Under the pieces are notes generated by a model, which had not been told where the DNA came from, ran no database searches, and saw only the letters and a list, made by a program, of their open reading frames with translations. This document shows, in pieces, positions 23,380 to 34,888 of a DNA stretch of 64,000 nucleotides. A program made the translations under genes and the position numbers. Every line of letters begins with the position of its first letter. Position 1 is the stretch's first letter. Source of the stretch: Ilex aquifolium (Eukaryota; Streptophyta; Magnoliopsida; Aquifoliales; Aquifoliaceae); contig OX637405.1 of assembly GCA_951799425.1 (NCBI GenBank), forward strand, positions 17,705,089 to 17,769,088, read 5' to 3'.

Positions 23380-24960
23380 TTCTTCTCCTCACATCTTTCA
23401 AGAACTCTCTCTAAGTTCTCCAAACACCCATCGAATGAATCCCCAATCACCGAGAAGTCATTCATAAACACTTCCACAATCTTCTCCACCATATCACTAA
23501 AAATCCCCATCATGCAACGTTGAAAAGTTCTTAGGGCATTACACAACCCGAAAGGCATGCGTCGGTAAGCAAAGGTACCGTAGGGGCAAGTGAAGGTGGT
23601 CTTCTCTTGATCCTTCAAAGCAATCTCAATCTGGTTGTATCCAGAGTAGCCATCCAAGAAGCAGTAAAATAGATGCCCAGCTACTCTTTCCAACACTTGG
23701 TCGAGGAATGGTAATGGGAAGTGGTATTTTCTCGTGCACAAGTTGAGGTTTCGATAATCAATGCACACCACAGTGACTCCTGACTTCTTGGGTACTACTT
23801 GCGTGGGGCTAACCCACTTACTATCGGCAATCGAAAAGATGATGCCCACGTCAAGTAGCTTTAGCACTTCATCCCTCACCACGTCTTTTATAATTGGGTT
23901 CAATCTTCTTTGTGGTTGTCGGGATGGCTTGGAGTCCTCTTCAAGGTAGATGCGGTGTGTGCAAATGAGGGGGCTTATCCCCTTGATGTCGGCAATTGTC
24001 CAACCAATCGCTCCCTTATGCCTCCTTAACACTCTCAAAAGCTCTTCTTCTTGTTTTGCCTCCAAGGTTGAGCTAATTACCACCGGAAAGGTCTTGTCAT
24101 CCCCAAGGTATTCAACTCCAAGATTGGGTTTTGCTCATTCGATGGAAAGATCTTCTTGTCATGGTGTGGAAGCTTCTCAAATGTAGGGGTCCATTTTTCT
24201 ACCCCTTTCAAGCTCTCAAAATCCTCTTGCTCATCAACCTCCCCTATATCAACCATCTCCTCCTCTTCCTTCATCATACCCAACAGCTCCATGTGACCCT
24301 CCACCAATGTGTCGATCCGGTTGATCTCATGTCCCTCTTCATCATCCCCCGGTTGTTTAGACAAGTTGAAAACATTGAGGTCCATTGTCATGTTCCCAAA
24401 TGCAAGCTTCATAAGATCGTTCCTGCAATTAATCACAACATTAGATGTAGCAAGAAAAAGGTTTACCAAGTATGATAGGGATTTGAGAACTAAGATTTGC
24501 AATCGGGTGAGTGTCAAGCACAATAAAATCAACAGGTAAGTAAAATTTATCGACTTGTACTAAAATATTCTCAATCACTCCCCTTGATGTTCGGACGCTA
24601 CGATCCAACAGTTGAAGAGTGATTGGAGTTGACTTTAGCTCTTCAAGTTGGAGTTGTTGGTACACCGAGTACGGTAGGAGGTTGACACTCGCCCCCAAAT
24701 CAAGGAGAGCTTGCTCCACCCGGTAATTTTCGATTATGATAGCAATGGTAGGGCATCCGGGATCCTTGAACTTTGGTGGGGTGTTTGTCCTCAAGATTGA
24801 GCTCACTTGCTTGGTGAGGAATGTCTTCTTTTGCACATTTAGTCTCCTCTTCACGGTACACAAGTCCTTCAAGATCTTGGCACAAGATGGGATTTGCTTT
24901 ATAGCATCAAGGAGTGGAATGTTGATTTTTACCTGCTTGAACATCTCAATTATATCAGAA
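23380..24960 (-). pseudogene. pol: Athila protease-RT of element M, truncated
   Basis: The protease active site LLDLGASVNLLPYS lies near 24700. A frameshift at about 24465 (IILGKPF then LATSN) and another near 24090 break the linker. RT runs from about 24000: GAIGWTIADIKGISPL, VVPKKSGVTVV directly joined to CIDYRN (about 18 residues lost in frame), [30 protein letters not shown]. The first catalytic Asp of the FMDD box is therefore Asn. The gene ends after RCEEKN at 23380 where element C starts. Confidence 0.88.
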
Positions 24961-26811
24961 TAATTAGCCACCTTGACGGGTGGCTTCAAACGACTAGGAA
25001 AATGGGTAGGAATGGGGGATGCATGCACACTTCCATCAACATTCTTTTCTTTCTCACTCACCTCACCTCCTTCGGTGTCAACCTTAGTCTCTTCCTCTAT
25101 TGGCAATGTGGCATTGGGAGAGACTTTTGGCACGATGGTCTTATCAATTTGTTTGCCACTTCGAAGGGTGGTGACCGCTTTGAGTTGCTCATAACTCTCA
25201 CTATTGGGTTCAGATGACTCAATAACATGTTGGCCTTTAGGGTTTTCTTGGGGTTGAGCGGGGAATTTCTCCTTCTCTTGTTGTGATGCCCCCATGGAAT
25301 TGGTCAACTTAGTGAATTGAGTCCGAATGTCATTAAAAGCTGCAACATTTTGATTGTTGATGGTGGTTTGGCTTTGGATGAAATTATAAAGCTCATCATC
25401 CAAATTCCTCTTATGGGGAGGTTGGTACGTGGGAGGATTGGATGGTGCTTGTTGAGAAAAAATTTGTGGAGGTGGACTTTGGGAAAAATTATGTGGAGGT
25501 GGGTTTGGTGAATACCCTTGCAAATTGGATCGGGGGTATTGAGAGCTAGACGCTTGCCCTTGACCTTGGTATTGACTTTGCTTAGGCATATGAGGTGTAT
25601 ATGCATTAGACCCATGAGGAGTGGGATTCTCATTTCTCCAACTAAAGTTTGGGTGATTGTTACAACCCGGATTGTATGTATTAGAGTGTGGGGAGAATGA
25701 TTGCCTTGTTTGGTTAAAGGCATTGACTTGCTCTTGGTACACTTCCTTAAGTGCTGGAATGTTAGGACAATCCGATATGGAATGCTCCACACTCTCACAA
25801 ATTGAGCAAAACTCCTCTGTCTTTGAAACATTGGACACCTCGTGTCTCTTATTGACTTCTAAATTCTCCACCTTCCGTGACAACCTGGTGATTTTAGAAA
25901 GTAACTCTTCACGGTCTCTCAAATCATACATCCCTCTCCCTTGTGCTTGATTACTACCCTGAGAAAACCTTGGTACATCGGTGGGATCTGTGATATCCCA
26001 AGATTGGGCATTTTGTGCCAATGTACTTAAGTAGTCTAGGGCCTCATCGGGGTCCTTGTTTAAGAACTCGCCATTACACATCATGTTGATGAATTGTCTA
26101 TGGCTCTGTGTAATTCCTTCGTAGAAGAAACTCACCAATTGCCATGATTCAAAACCATGATGTGGTATGGATTGGAGCAATTCCTTGTTGCGATCCCAAC
26201 AGTTATAAAATTCCTCATTGGGCTTTTCCGAAAAGTTTTGAATTTGCTTTTTTTAAAGTGGTGGTTCTATGCACCGGAAAAAAATTATTCAAAAACTCAG
26301 AAAGCATTTGAGCCCAAGAGGTTATGGATCGAGGCCGCAAGGAATTCAACCATGTTTTTGCTTTGTCCTTAAGGGAAAACGGAAACAATTTCAAACGAGC
26401 TATGTCTTCCATAGCATAGTTAGCGATGAAGGTTGTAACTATATTCTCGAATTCCTTAATATGTAAATAAGGATTTTCCTTTTCAATTCCGTGGAATGTA
26501 GGAAGTAGTTGCAACATTCTCGGCTTAACTAGGAAGGCATGAGGGAGTGGTGCTACGTGTGGGTTGGAGAAAATCCCGCATTGACCTCGCCGGAGGATCA
26601 ATGGGGATATTGTTCCCTTCATTCCTAGGGGAGAAATGCATTCTAGGGTTTGGAATTCTAGGTTCTTGCACTCCTCCCCCCTTGGGACATTAACATTGAC
26701 ACCCAACTCCTCGAAGTTGTCATCGGCATCCTCGGGTGGGTCTTGGTCGGGATTCATGTTGGGGCCTAAGGGTTGTCTAATCAATCGATGTTGGTCGTCC
26801 TGTCCCCACAT
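24961..26811 (-). pseudogene. gag: Athila gag of element M
   Basis: ATG at 26811 (MWGQDDQHR; two more in-frame Met-leading codons lie just upstream). The N-terminal arm and capsid core are open to about 26230 (LLPTFHGIEKENPYLHIKEF, KTWLNSLRPRSITSW). A frameshift in LKKQIQNF follows, then 579 codons are open from 26180 into protease. They hold SIPHHGFESWQLVSFFYEG, the knuckle CSICESVEHSISDC (near 25800) and a Gln/Pro/Ser-rich spacer. This is the longest surviving gag frame in the window. Confidence 0.88.
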
Positions 26812-26939
26812 ACAAAACAATATCTATAAATGAAAAACAAATACACAAAAGTCACGGGACTTACCTCAGCCAGTGATGAGAATTCACGGGACTTACCTCT
26901 GTCATCCAAAAATCACCTTCTTGATTCAACGCTTTGCTG

Positions 26940-26957
26940 TCCCCGGAAACGGCGCCA
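26940..26957 (-). promoter_or_regulatory. Primer binding site of element M (tRNA-Asp)
   Basis: On the minus strand it reads TGGCGCCGTTTCCGGGGA, one mismatch to the tRNA-Asp complement, placed between LTR end and gag. Confidence 0.85.
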
Positions 26958-26962
26958 AAAAA

Positions 26963-28046
26963 TGCTTGAAGTCTTCCGTTGTATGCCCTAATCTTCGAAC
27001 AACATCCCATAATAGGTATATGGCTTATACGAATGGGGGAGTGTCACTTTCCCTTGGAATGATGCAAGAAATGGGGTAACCAGATGTGTGGAATTAAATG
27101 TGTGTGTATATGTGAACAAAAGTGCTCCCCAAGCGCAGGGAGACTTTCGAGTGTCATTTTTTACTTGGAAATCGTATTCCAAGTTCGTCTTCTCAAGGAA
27201 GGAGGTGAATCGTGTTGAAGTTGATTTTTGTGAAAAGAGAAAGGTGTAAAAATCTTTGATGTTTGAGTTTGGTGATTTGTGTTTGTGATAGAAAATAAAA
27301 TGGAACAAGTGTTGGCTAATCCGAAGAGGTCTTTCCAATAGGAATGCCAAATCAACTCAAGACCTTCCTCCAATGGTGTCTAGATGTTCGATTGATTCGT
27401 GGGAAGTGAGAGACTAAAATGGAGGTGAGAATCCAAGCATACCCTGTGACAAGTCTACGGGATATCAAAGACTCACAACCACGTCCACACTCAACCCATT
27501 CAAAACCGAATCAACGTACACTACGAGGAGGAAAGAAAACGAGTTGATTTAGCATACCCAAGAAGAGTTCTCCCTTGGATTAGCCAACTATAAGCTTAGC
27601 TACTCATATTTAAAGCAAGAACATAAATGTAAAGAAATGAAGAATTGAATTTAGTTTAATGCAAGAAAACTTAAACTAAGACTAGAGAAATTCAACACCC
27701 ACTTTAAAACTTGAAATGAAGAAAACTTCCTACAACAATGGTGAAATCCAAAATGTAGAACTAAAATTGCAATGTACTTGTAATAAATGACATTAAAGAC
27801 ATTAAAATGAAGTTTACACAAGTCTTACAGGAACTACAAGTGAAATGGATGGAAGAAAATGTAAAAATCTAAGCTTTCTCTCTCTAACTATGTCTTCTAC
27901 CTAGAGCTTCTCTCTCTATATTGCAATGCAGTTGAATAATACATAATGAATTGATACATTTTCGTCCATGAAGAGCTCCTTAGGTGTGTGACAGGCCTTA
28001 CATCAAAAGGGGGCTGATTGGATGCACTGGGCAGGGTAGGACAGGT
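26963..28046 (-). repeat. 5' LTR of element M, 3' portion
   Basis: It ends (minus strand) in CTTCAAGCA before the primer site and shares TCCTGCGCTTGGGG-like and ATCGAACATC-like blocks with LTRs B, D and L. It breaks at 28046 where element N begins; the rest resumes at 34889. Confidence 0.85.
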
Positions 28047-28997
28047 TGATTCGCCACTTTTTTGTGATCTGAATTGTATTAATTATACACCCAAGTAGAA
28101 GTGGTCAAATTGTAGTTTTTTCGGTTTAATGTCCAAGTATCGATCCCACGAAGAGTTTTAGTAACTTAGAATTTAGAATAAAAACAAAATAAAAAGAACA
28201 TTAAAGTTGTTGTTTAAAGCAGCGTAACAATTGATAGCTTGTGATGTGAGCTTAGATTGATAACTAGTCTACTTTAAATTAGATGCGGAAATAAGCTTGT
28301 TAATGACAATAATATAAAAGATACCCTTCAGGTTAGAGGATCCCATATGCTTTATATATGTTAAATACTGGAAATGCTACCTTACAACAATTAACTTCTA
28401 TGTTACTGGCAAGTCAACCGGTAGTTCTGATGTATATAAAATATCACACAACAACTTCTTAGGTTAGCTGGTGATGGTAGTTATAACACATCAACTTCTT
28501 AGGTTAGCTGGTTATATTCACGACAATTGATTAATCCAAGCACACCAGAAGGGCAAACCATTCATGAGGAATACTTGAATTATTCAATTGATCTGTTAAT
28601 AGTAAGTGCGTATATAAATAAACCATAACTCAACAACTTCTTAGGTTAGCTGGTGGTAATAGTCATAACACAGCAACTTCTTAGGCTAGCTGGTTATAGA
28701 TGTGCCAATTGACTAATTCAAGTGAACCAGAAGGCCAAGCCATTCATGAGGAATACTTGAATTACCCAATAGGTCATCTGTGATATATATATACCAGTTA
28801 AACATCCTCAGCATTCCGATGGAGGACTAACCATACTGGTAGGAACACCGTGGTTGTTAGACTGGCAATATAGTTATATATAGTAATTAAACAACCCTAA
28901 TAACCCAGAAGGACAAACCATTCATGAGGATCATTTAGGTTTTGTACCATGCATTAGTAGAACATCCTCAGCATTCCGGTGGAGGACTATTCTACAA
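28047..28997 (-). repeat. 3' LTR of element N, 3' portion, with tandem units
   Basis: Aligns to the last 0.63 kb of LTR 33371-34888 but is longer. The 21-base block CAACTTCTTAGGTTAGCTGG(T) occurs at about 28452, 28492, 28634 and 28674 (pairs 40 bases apart, repeated at 182 bases), against one pair in the other LTR (33776, 33816). A block around CATCCTCAGCATTCCG (near 28804 and 28966) is also repeated. No coding content. Confidence 0.75.
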
Positions 28998-30719
28998 AAC
29001 AATTTGCTCTCTTTCACTCATCTTTTACATTATGCACTTTTACTTTATGCACTTAAATTTTAAGTTACTTTATGTTTTAACCATGCTGTTTGTTTTGAAC
29101 TTCTGTGTGTTTAACTAGTTTTTGATAATTAATATGGAACTCATGTTAATTTTGTTAGGAGGATTATTTCATATAATTTACAGTTGAATTATATTAATAT
29201 TCCTATGTTTTGTGAAAATAACCTTAATCTGATCACGTGAGATTTTCATATTTTAGTTGTATATTATCTTAATATTTTCATTTAAACTTATTCTGTTACA
29301 GCACGAATATATTTTTTTATTTCAGAAACCTTGTGAAATATTAGACTCTTTACATATTTAGTGGAGATGTATAACCAATTGAAGAATTTGAGCCAATCTT
29401 CCTTGGAAAGATATTCTACATCTACTCAAATCAATATCTTCGATTCTACGGTAAACTTTCTTTGAATAATCTCATTAATTTTGTCTTGATTAGCACTTGT
29501 TAGATTATATTATTAGCATGATCCTTGAAATTCTTTTATGTAGGATTCATACAGATGAATAATTTCTGGAAAATGATCTTAGGCCATTTTTTATTAACTT
29601 GAGTCTTGACCATTTCTTTTACAAAATTATATCCTTAGTCAACCATGATTGAGTCTAAAAGAGTATAAATTCTTTTCATGAAACCCGAAAAATACCCGAG
29701 CCACATGAAAATAAATTAAACCTACCTTTTGCTATCTAATTTTCTTACATCCTCTTTCAAATCAGTATGATACAGAAAAAAAAAAAGGAGAAGAAAACAA
29801 AATAGTGAAAAGAAAAGAAAAGAGTATTGGCTACTCAAAGAAAAGAAAAAACAGAAAGAAAATAGCCAAGAAAGTGAAAAATGGAAAAATAAAAAGGATG
29901 AATATGCAAAGTCTTAAAAAGCTAAGAAGAGGTGTGCCACAATACAAAGAAAGGGTAGCTTTTGAATCCCATAGACGTCGTTTCTTAAACCCTAAACCAA
30001 TGGCCATATTACAACCCAAAGAAAGTCCTTTTTGATTCCAGAAATTATATATCTATATTAATCCTATCTATCTAGCCATAACAGGATAATGTTGATAATA
30101 TATCTGATAGAGTGTTAATATCCAGTCATGAGATTATGTCAAAATTCAATTTTATTCAGAATACCCGTTCTTCAGATATACTACATGTGATATTATTTGC
30201 TTTGTTAACAATATTCCAAATCACATGTAACAATTGAGAGAATAGTCACTATAACGTATGTGTATTCTTCGCTGAGTGTATTCTAGGAAAGGATTGAAAT
30301 CAAGACTACTATGAAAGATGGTAATATTTCTTGAGCGATTTTTGAAACAAAAGAAATCAGTACACACACACACAAGTTTTTATAAAAATATATAGATAAT
30401 GTTACAACTAACGTGTGTTCCTCTTGTAGTGATCAAAAAAAGGAAGTATTGTAACAATGCACAGAAATATTGATTTAATTTTAGTTGTGAAAAGTGTGAG
30501 TTATAAACTCCTAACTACTGAAGTTTGTAGCCAGCTTCACTGAAAACCTTCACGAGACAAAACTCGTCCACTAGGGATCACCTAGGGGTTTAACGGCTTG
30601 TTGCATATGCTAAATGCAATCGTGAAAAAATCTACAAAAATGATTTTACTTCAATTATGTTATTTTTAGTTTGTGAAATAAATTTTATAATTTGTGTTTA
30701 CTAGAGACTAGTAAAGTTT
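28998..30719 (+). other. 3' untranslated region of element N (inverted segment)
   Basis: Non-coding. Carries the family blocks TAGTGGAGATG (29360), AATAATCTCATTAATTTTG (29463), GATCTTAGGCCATTTT (29576), the purine tract 29770-29990 and the three-hairpin block 30521-30624. The short ORF at 29805-30035 is purine-tract translation and not a gene. Confidence 0.7.
30521..30624 (+). ncRNA. Conserved three-hairpin block (N copy)
   Basis: Stems ACGAG/CTCGT, CTAGG/CCTAG and TTGCAT/ATGCAA follow each other within about 80 bases. The same block is at 36678-36781, 57397-57500 and (minus) 39886-39985. It lies about 100 bases upstream of the PPT. It is probably an RNA structure within the element transcript and not an independent gene. 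Confidence 0.6.
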
Positions 30720-31261
30720 AAGTTGGGGGGTTAATCATTAGTGTGTAATCGAAAACATTAAGTAATTAACTTTGTAAGATAAAAAAATTAAACATTATGA
30801 ATTAGGGATTGTGCTTAAATTAAAATTTTAAATACTTTATGTTTGAATTTCAGGGTCTAATACAGGAACACATGAGAATATGAGGTAAAATTGCAAAGCT
30901 GGAAACAACGAAGGACCAAAGTGTAAAAGCGACACATGGAAGCTCCGGCCTGCGGCACATGCCCTGTTGCAAGACCTTCCAAACTCCAAGAACATGACAC
31001 ATGGCCCTACTGCACATCTTCACCATCCGGATGGTAGGGGATGGTAGGGGACGGCAAGGCTAGGTGGAAGGCTTTCTAAAATCCACCTCGTGCTTCTAAG
31101 ATCCACCTCGTGCTAGCCTTTGCCTATAAATATGCAACCCCTCCTTCCTTTCAAAAAGTCCGGCCACACCAAAGCCAAAGAGAGAAATAGAAAGAGAAAG
31201 AAAGAAAGAAAGAGAAAGTCTTGGCCGGTCGGTTCTTCACCGATATTCTGTATTTCTACAT
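30720..31261 (+). repeat. PPT and first part of LTR N, inverted relative to the element
   Basis: AAGTTGGGGGG (30720-30730) precedes an LTR start that has lost its TG and about seven bases (TTAATCATTAGTGTG). It follows LTR 34888 downwards (plus-strand sense) through ACCATCCGGATGGT (31022-31035) and a TATA box near 31125 to TTTCTACAT at 31261. There it joins minus-strand protease. Confidence 0.8.
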
Positions 31262-31599
31262 GGAAGGTTTTAGCTCACTTAATCCTAATTGTGTGTATAA
31301 TGAATATGACATTAAATTACAACTGGATTCAAGATCTAGTAGGGCTTGTTTAATTCAAAAATTTCCAATGAAGCATGTGACTGTAGGACTACCCGGATCT
31401 TTGTACTTAAGAAGCGTATCATGTTGTATTATAGTATCAACTTGTTCAGTTAAAAATGCTTTCTTTGGTACATTAGTTCTTCTTTTTATGGTGCAAAGAT
31501 CTTTTAAAAATTTAGCATAAACAGGAACTCGTTTTATTGCATCCAACAAAGGAATATTAATTTTTACCTGTTTAAATAATTCGAGAATATCAGACTAAC
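31262..31599 (-). pseudogene. pol: Protease remnant of element N
   Basis: Minus-strand IPLLDAIKRVPVYAKFL, then KYKDPGSPTVTCFIGNF, a stop, then QALLDLESSCNLMSYS and LGLSELKP at the junction 31262. The active site DLGAS of the relatives reads DLESS here, so the catalytic glycine is lost. It is then truncated by the inversion breakpoint. Confidence 0.8.
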
Positions 31600-33250
31600 C
31601 TTTTTCATATGAGAGTTTCTTGACCCTTTGAGGAAAAGGTAAAGGAATAGGACATGGAGGATCTTTTTCACTTTGTACTTCTTCTTGTTTTTTGACTAAA
31701 GGTTGAAGTTCAAGTGGTTCATTTACAGGAATTGACTTACGTATTTTCTTTGGAATCTTAGGTTTAATAGTTTTATCAATTACCTTACCACTTCTTAGTG
31801 TTATAATTGCTTGTACTTGACTTGGCGAGGCTTCAGATGTCACAAAATTAGCTTGACCCTGACTTTGTGGAGGTTTAGGTTGAGATGGAAACTTTCCTTT
31901 CTCTGACGTACTTAAAGATTGTGTCAACTTAGCTAGATGACTCTTAATGTCTTCAATACTCTATGAAGTTTGAGCTTTAAAATCATTAAAAGCTTGAGTT
32001 GTTTGAGTATTAAAATTCATTTGACTTTGAATGAATTGATTCATATTATCTTCTAGAGTTCTTTTCTGATACGGTTGATATTGTTGTTGATTTTGTAGCT
32101 GTGGTGGACCTTGTGTTTGATTTGTAGGTTGTGTATTTCTCCAACTAAAATTTGGATGATTTCTCCATCCTGGATTGTAAGTCTCAGAATATGGATTTGA
32201 ATATGGTTTAGTATAAGTTGGAATAGCATTAGATTGTTCAATTAAGACTTCTTTAAAAGTAGGTATAGTTGGACATTCCCCAGCAGGATGTCCTGACAAC
32301 ACACAAATTTCACATACTTGATCAGTAGAAGAAACAACAGCTACTTTTTTAACTTTTTTCATTTCCAGGGCTTCTAGCTTTGGAGATAGATTAGCCATTT
32401 TAGCTCTTAAATCATCATCGTCTTTTAAAATATATTTCCCTCTTTCAGATGTAGATGACTTATTTTCCACAATATTTGAAGAAGTCGAGCCCCACATTTG
32501 AGAACTCTCTGAAATTGTATCAAAAAATTGAAATGCTTCTTCAGGGTTTTTATTCATAAATTCTCCTTGGGCCATTATTTCAACAAATTGTCGCATTGCG
32601 GATGGAAAAGCATCATAGAAAAACCCGACTAACGTCCAGTTTTCAAATGTATGATGTGGACAAGCTTGGAGAAGATCCTTAAATCTTTCCCAACATTGAT
32701 AACAAGTTTCTCCTTCTTTTACAAAAAAATTCATTATTTTACGTCTTAATGTATTAGTACAATGTACAGGAAAAAACTTTTTAAAAAACTCAGTTTGTAA
32801 AACTTGCCAACTTGTGATAGAATTTGCTCTTAAGGAGTTAAGCCATAGTTTAGCTTTATCTTTTAATGAGAAAGGAAAGAGTCTTATCCTGACCATTTCA
32901 GAATTATCTTGCAAAGTTCCACAGACTTCTTCAAATTCTTTTATATGAACATAAGGATTTTCAGTTTCTAAACCATGGAACTGTGGTAGTAACTATATTG
33001 TTCCTGGTTTAATATTAATATTTGGAGCGTCTGTTGAAAAAGAAAAACATGACGGGACATTTGTTCTTGTAGGATGTAAATATTCTTTTAACGGTTTTGA
33101 ACTACTTCTTGTTCTCTAGCTTCTTCCTCCCTAGGTACGCTTTGAGTCATACTTAATTCAAAGGATTCTTGTGTAGATTGTGAGGATGAAGATGATGAAG
33201 ACGAAGGAGTTGACTGATTTACTGAACCTACTGATGAATGAACAGACATA
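31600..33250 (-). pseudogene. gag: Athila gag of element N
   Basis: Minus-strand frame of 317 codons from 32914, with a stop at about 31960 and a shorter continuation. It contains FPFSLKDKAKLWLNSLRA, CWERFKDLLQACPHHTFENW, an intact knuckle CEICVLSGHPAGEC (near 32310) and YNPGWRNHPNFSW. An earlier part (LLPQFHGLETENPY near 32960) is preceded by a stop. N may have depended on other elements for pol even before its decay. Confidence 0.85.
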
Positions 33251-33346
33251 GACTATTAAAAATAAACAAACAAACTATAAACATACAAAACAAATAAACA
33301 AATATTTTTTTTATTTTTTTATTTTTTTTTTTCAAATTACCGTAAC

Positions 33347-33364
33347 TCCCTGGCAACGGCGCCA
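33347..33364 (-). promoter_or_regulatory. Primer binding site of element N (tRNA-Asp)
   Basis: Minus-strand TGGCGCCGTTGCCAGGGA, one mismatch to the tRNA-Asp complement. A T-rich stretch (33303-33333) lies between it and gag. Confidence 0.88.
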
Positions 33365-33370
33365 AAAACT

Positions 33371-34888
33371 TGATTCGCCACTTTTTTGTGATCTGAACTA
33401 TATTAATTATACACCCAAGTATAAGTGGTCAAATTGTAGTTTTCTCGGTTTAAAGTCCAAGTATCGATCCCACGAAGAGTTTTAGTAACTTAGAATTTAG
33501 AACAAAAACAAAATAAAAAGAACATTAAAGTTGATGTTTAAAGCAGCGTAACAGTTGATAGCTTGTGATGTGAGCTTAGATTGATAACTAGTCTACTTTA
33601 AATTTGATGCAGAAATAAGCTTGTTAATGACAATAATATAAAAGATACCCTTCAGGTTAGAGGATCCCATATGCTTTATATCGGTTAAATACTGGATATG
33701 CTACCTTACAGCAATTAACTTCCATGTTACTGGCAAGTTAACCGGTAGGTCTGATGTATATAAACTATCACACAACAACTTCTTAGGTTAGCTGGTGATG
33801 GTAGTTATAACACAACAACTTCTTAGGTTAGCTGGTTATATTCACGATAATTGATTAATCCAAGCACACCAGAAGGACAAGCCATTCATGAGGAATACCT
33901 GAATTACCCAATAGGTCATCTATGATATATATATATATACACCAGTTAAACATCCTCAGCATTCCGGTGGAGGACTAGCCATACCGGTAGGAACACCGTG
34001 GTTATTTAACTGGCAGGTCGATGATACACCGATGACATAGTTCCAGGTACAGCACCGAAACTACGTGCATCGTTGTATCATGCATGAAGCGTACAATACA
34101 TATATAGATAAATATAAAACATCAGCATTTCCATAATCTAATCGATAATATACATATGTTCACCCTTCACCGAAGGGTATAAACGACTACTCACACCCCA
34201 TTGCTACTAACAAGCAAGGAGTGCGGGTATTCGTCATTGCAACTGAAATGAAAGCACAAACTGTAAAACTTATTTCACAAGGAACACTTGAAACACAACC
34301 ACTCTTATTATTAATTAAAACAACAAAGTGGCGGTAGTTCAACTATCTGAATAGAAAGACTAAACAGAAATGTAGAAATACAGAATATCGACGAAGAACC
34401 GACCAGCTAAGACTTTCTCTTTCTTTCTTTCTTTCTATTTTTCTTTCTTTCTTTGGCTTTGGTGTGGCCGGCCTTTTTGAAAGGAAGGAGGGGTTGCATA
34501 TTTATAGGCAAAGGCTAGCACGAGGTGGATTTTTTAAAGCCTTCCACCTAGCCTTGCCGTCCCCTACCATCCCCTACCATCCGGATGGTGAAGATGTGTA
34601 GTAGGGCCACGTGTCATGTTCCTGGAGTTTCGAAGGTCTTGCAACAGGGGCATGTGTCACAGGCCGGAGCTTCCATGTGTCGCTTTTACACTTTGGTCCT
34701 TCGTTGTTTCCAGCTTTGCAATTTTACCTCATATTCTCCGGTATTCCTATATTAGACCCTGGAATTCAAACATAAAGTATTTAAAATTTTAATTTAAGCA
34801 CAATCCCTAATTCATAATGTTTAATTATTTTATCTTACAAAGTTAATTACTTAATCATTTTCGATTACACACTAATTAGGGTTAATCA
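33371..34888 (-). repeat. 5' LTR of element N (1518 bp)
   Basis: Minus-strand start TGATTAACCCTAATTAG at 34888, end GTGGCGAATCA at 33371. It holds the palindrome ACCATCCGGATGGT (34576-34589), a TATA box CTATAAATA (34507-34499) and a CT/GA microsatellite (34412-34455). No ORF of note. Confidence 0.9.

Larger units (their letters stand above)
28047..34888 (-). mobile_element. Element N: gag-bearing Athila derivative with an internal inversion
   Basis: Outer ends are LTR termini in the same (minus) orientation: TGATTCGCC at 28047 and GGGTTAATCA at 34888. They are flanked by CAGGT (28042-28046) and CAGGC (34889-34893), a one-mismatch target duplication, and the flanks join into a full-length LTR M. 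Inside, gag and the start of protease are in minus orientation. The segment from about 28998 to 31261 (3' untranslated region, PPT and first 0.53 kb of LTR) is in plus orientation. RT, RNase H and integrase are absent. Confidence 0.8.

Noticed and set aside
29805..30035. Lys/Arg-rich small protein in N
   Set aside because: It is the translation of a purine tract; equivalent tracts in B, P, J and D do not keep a frame.
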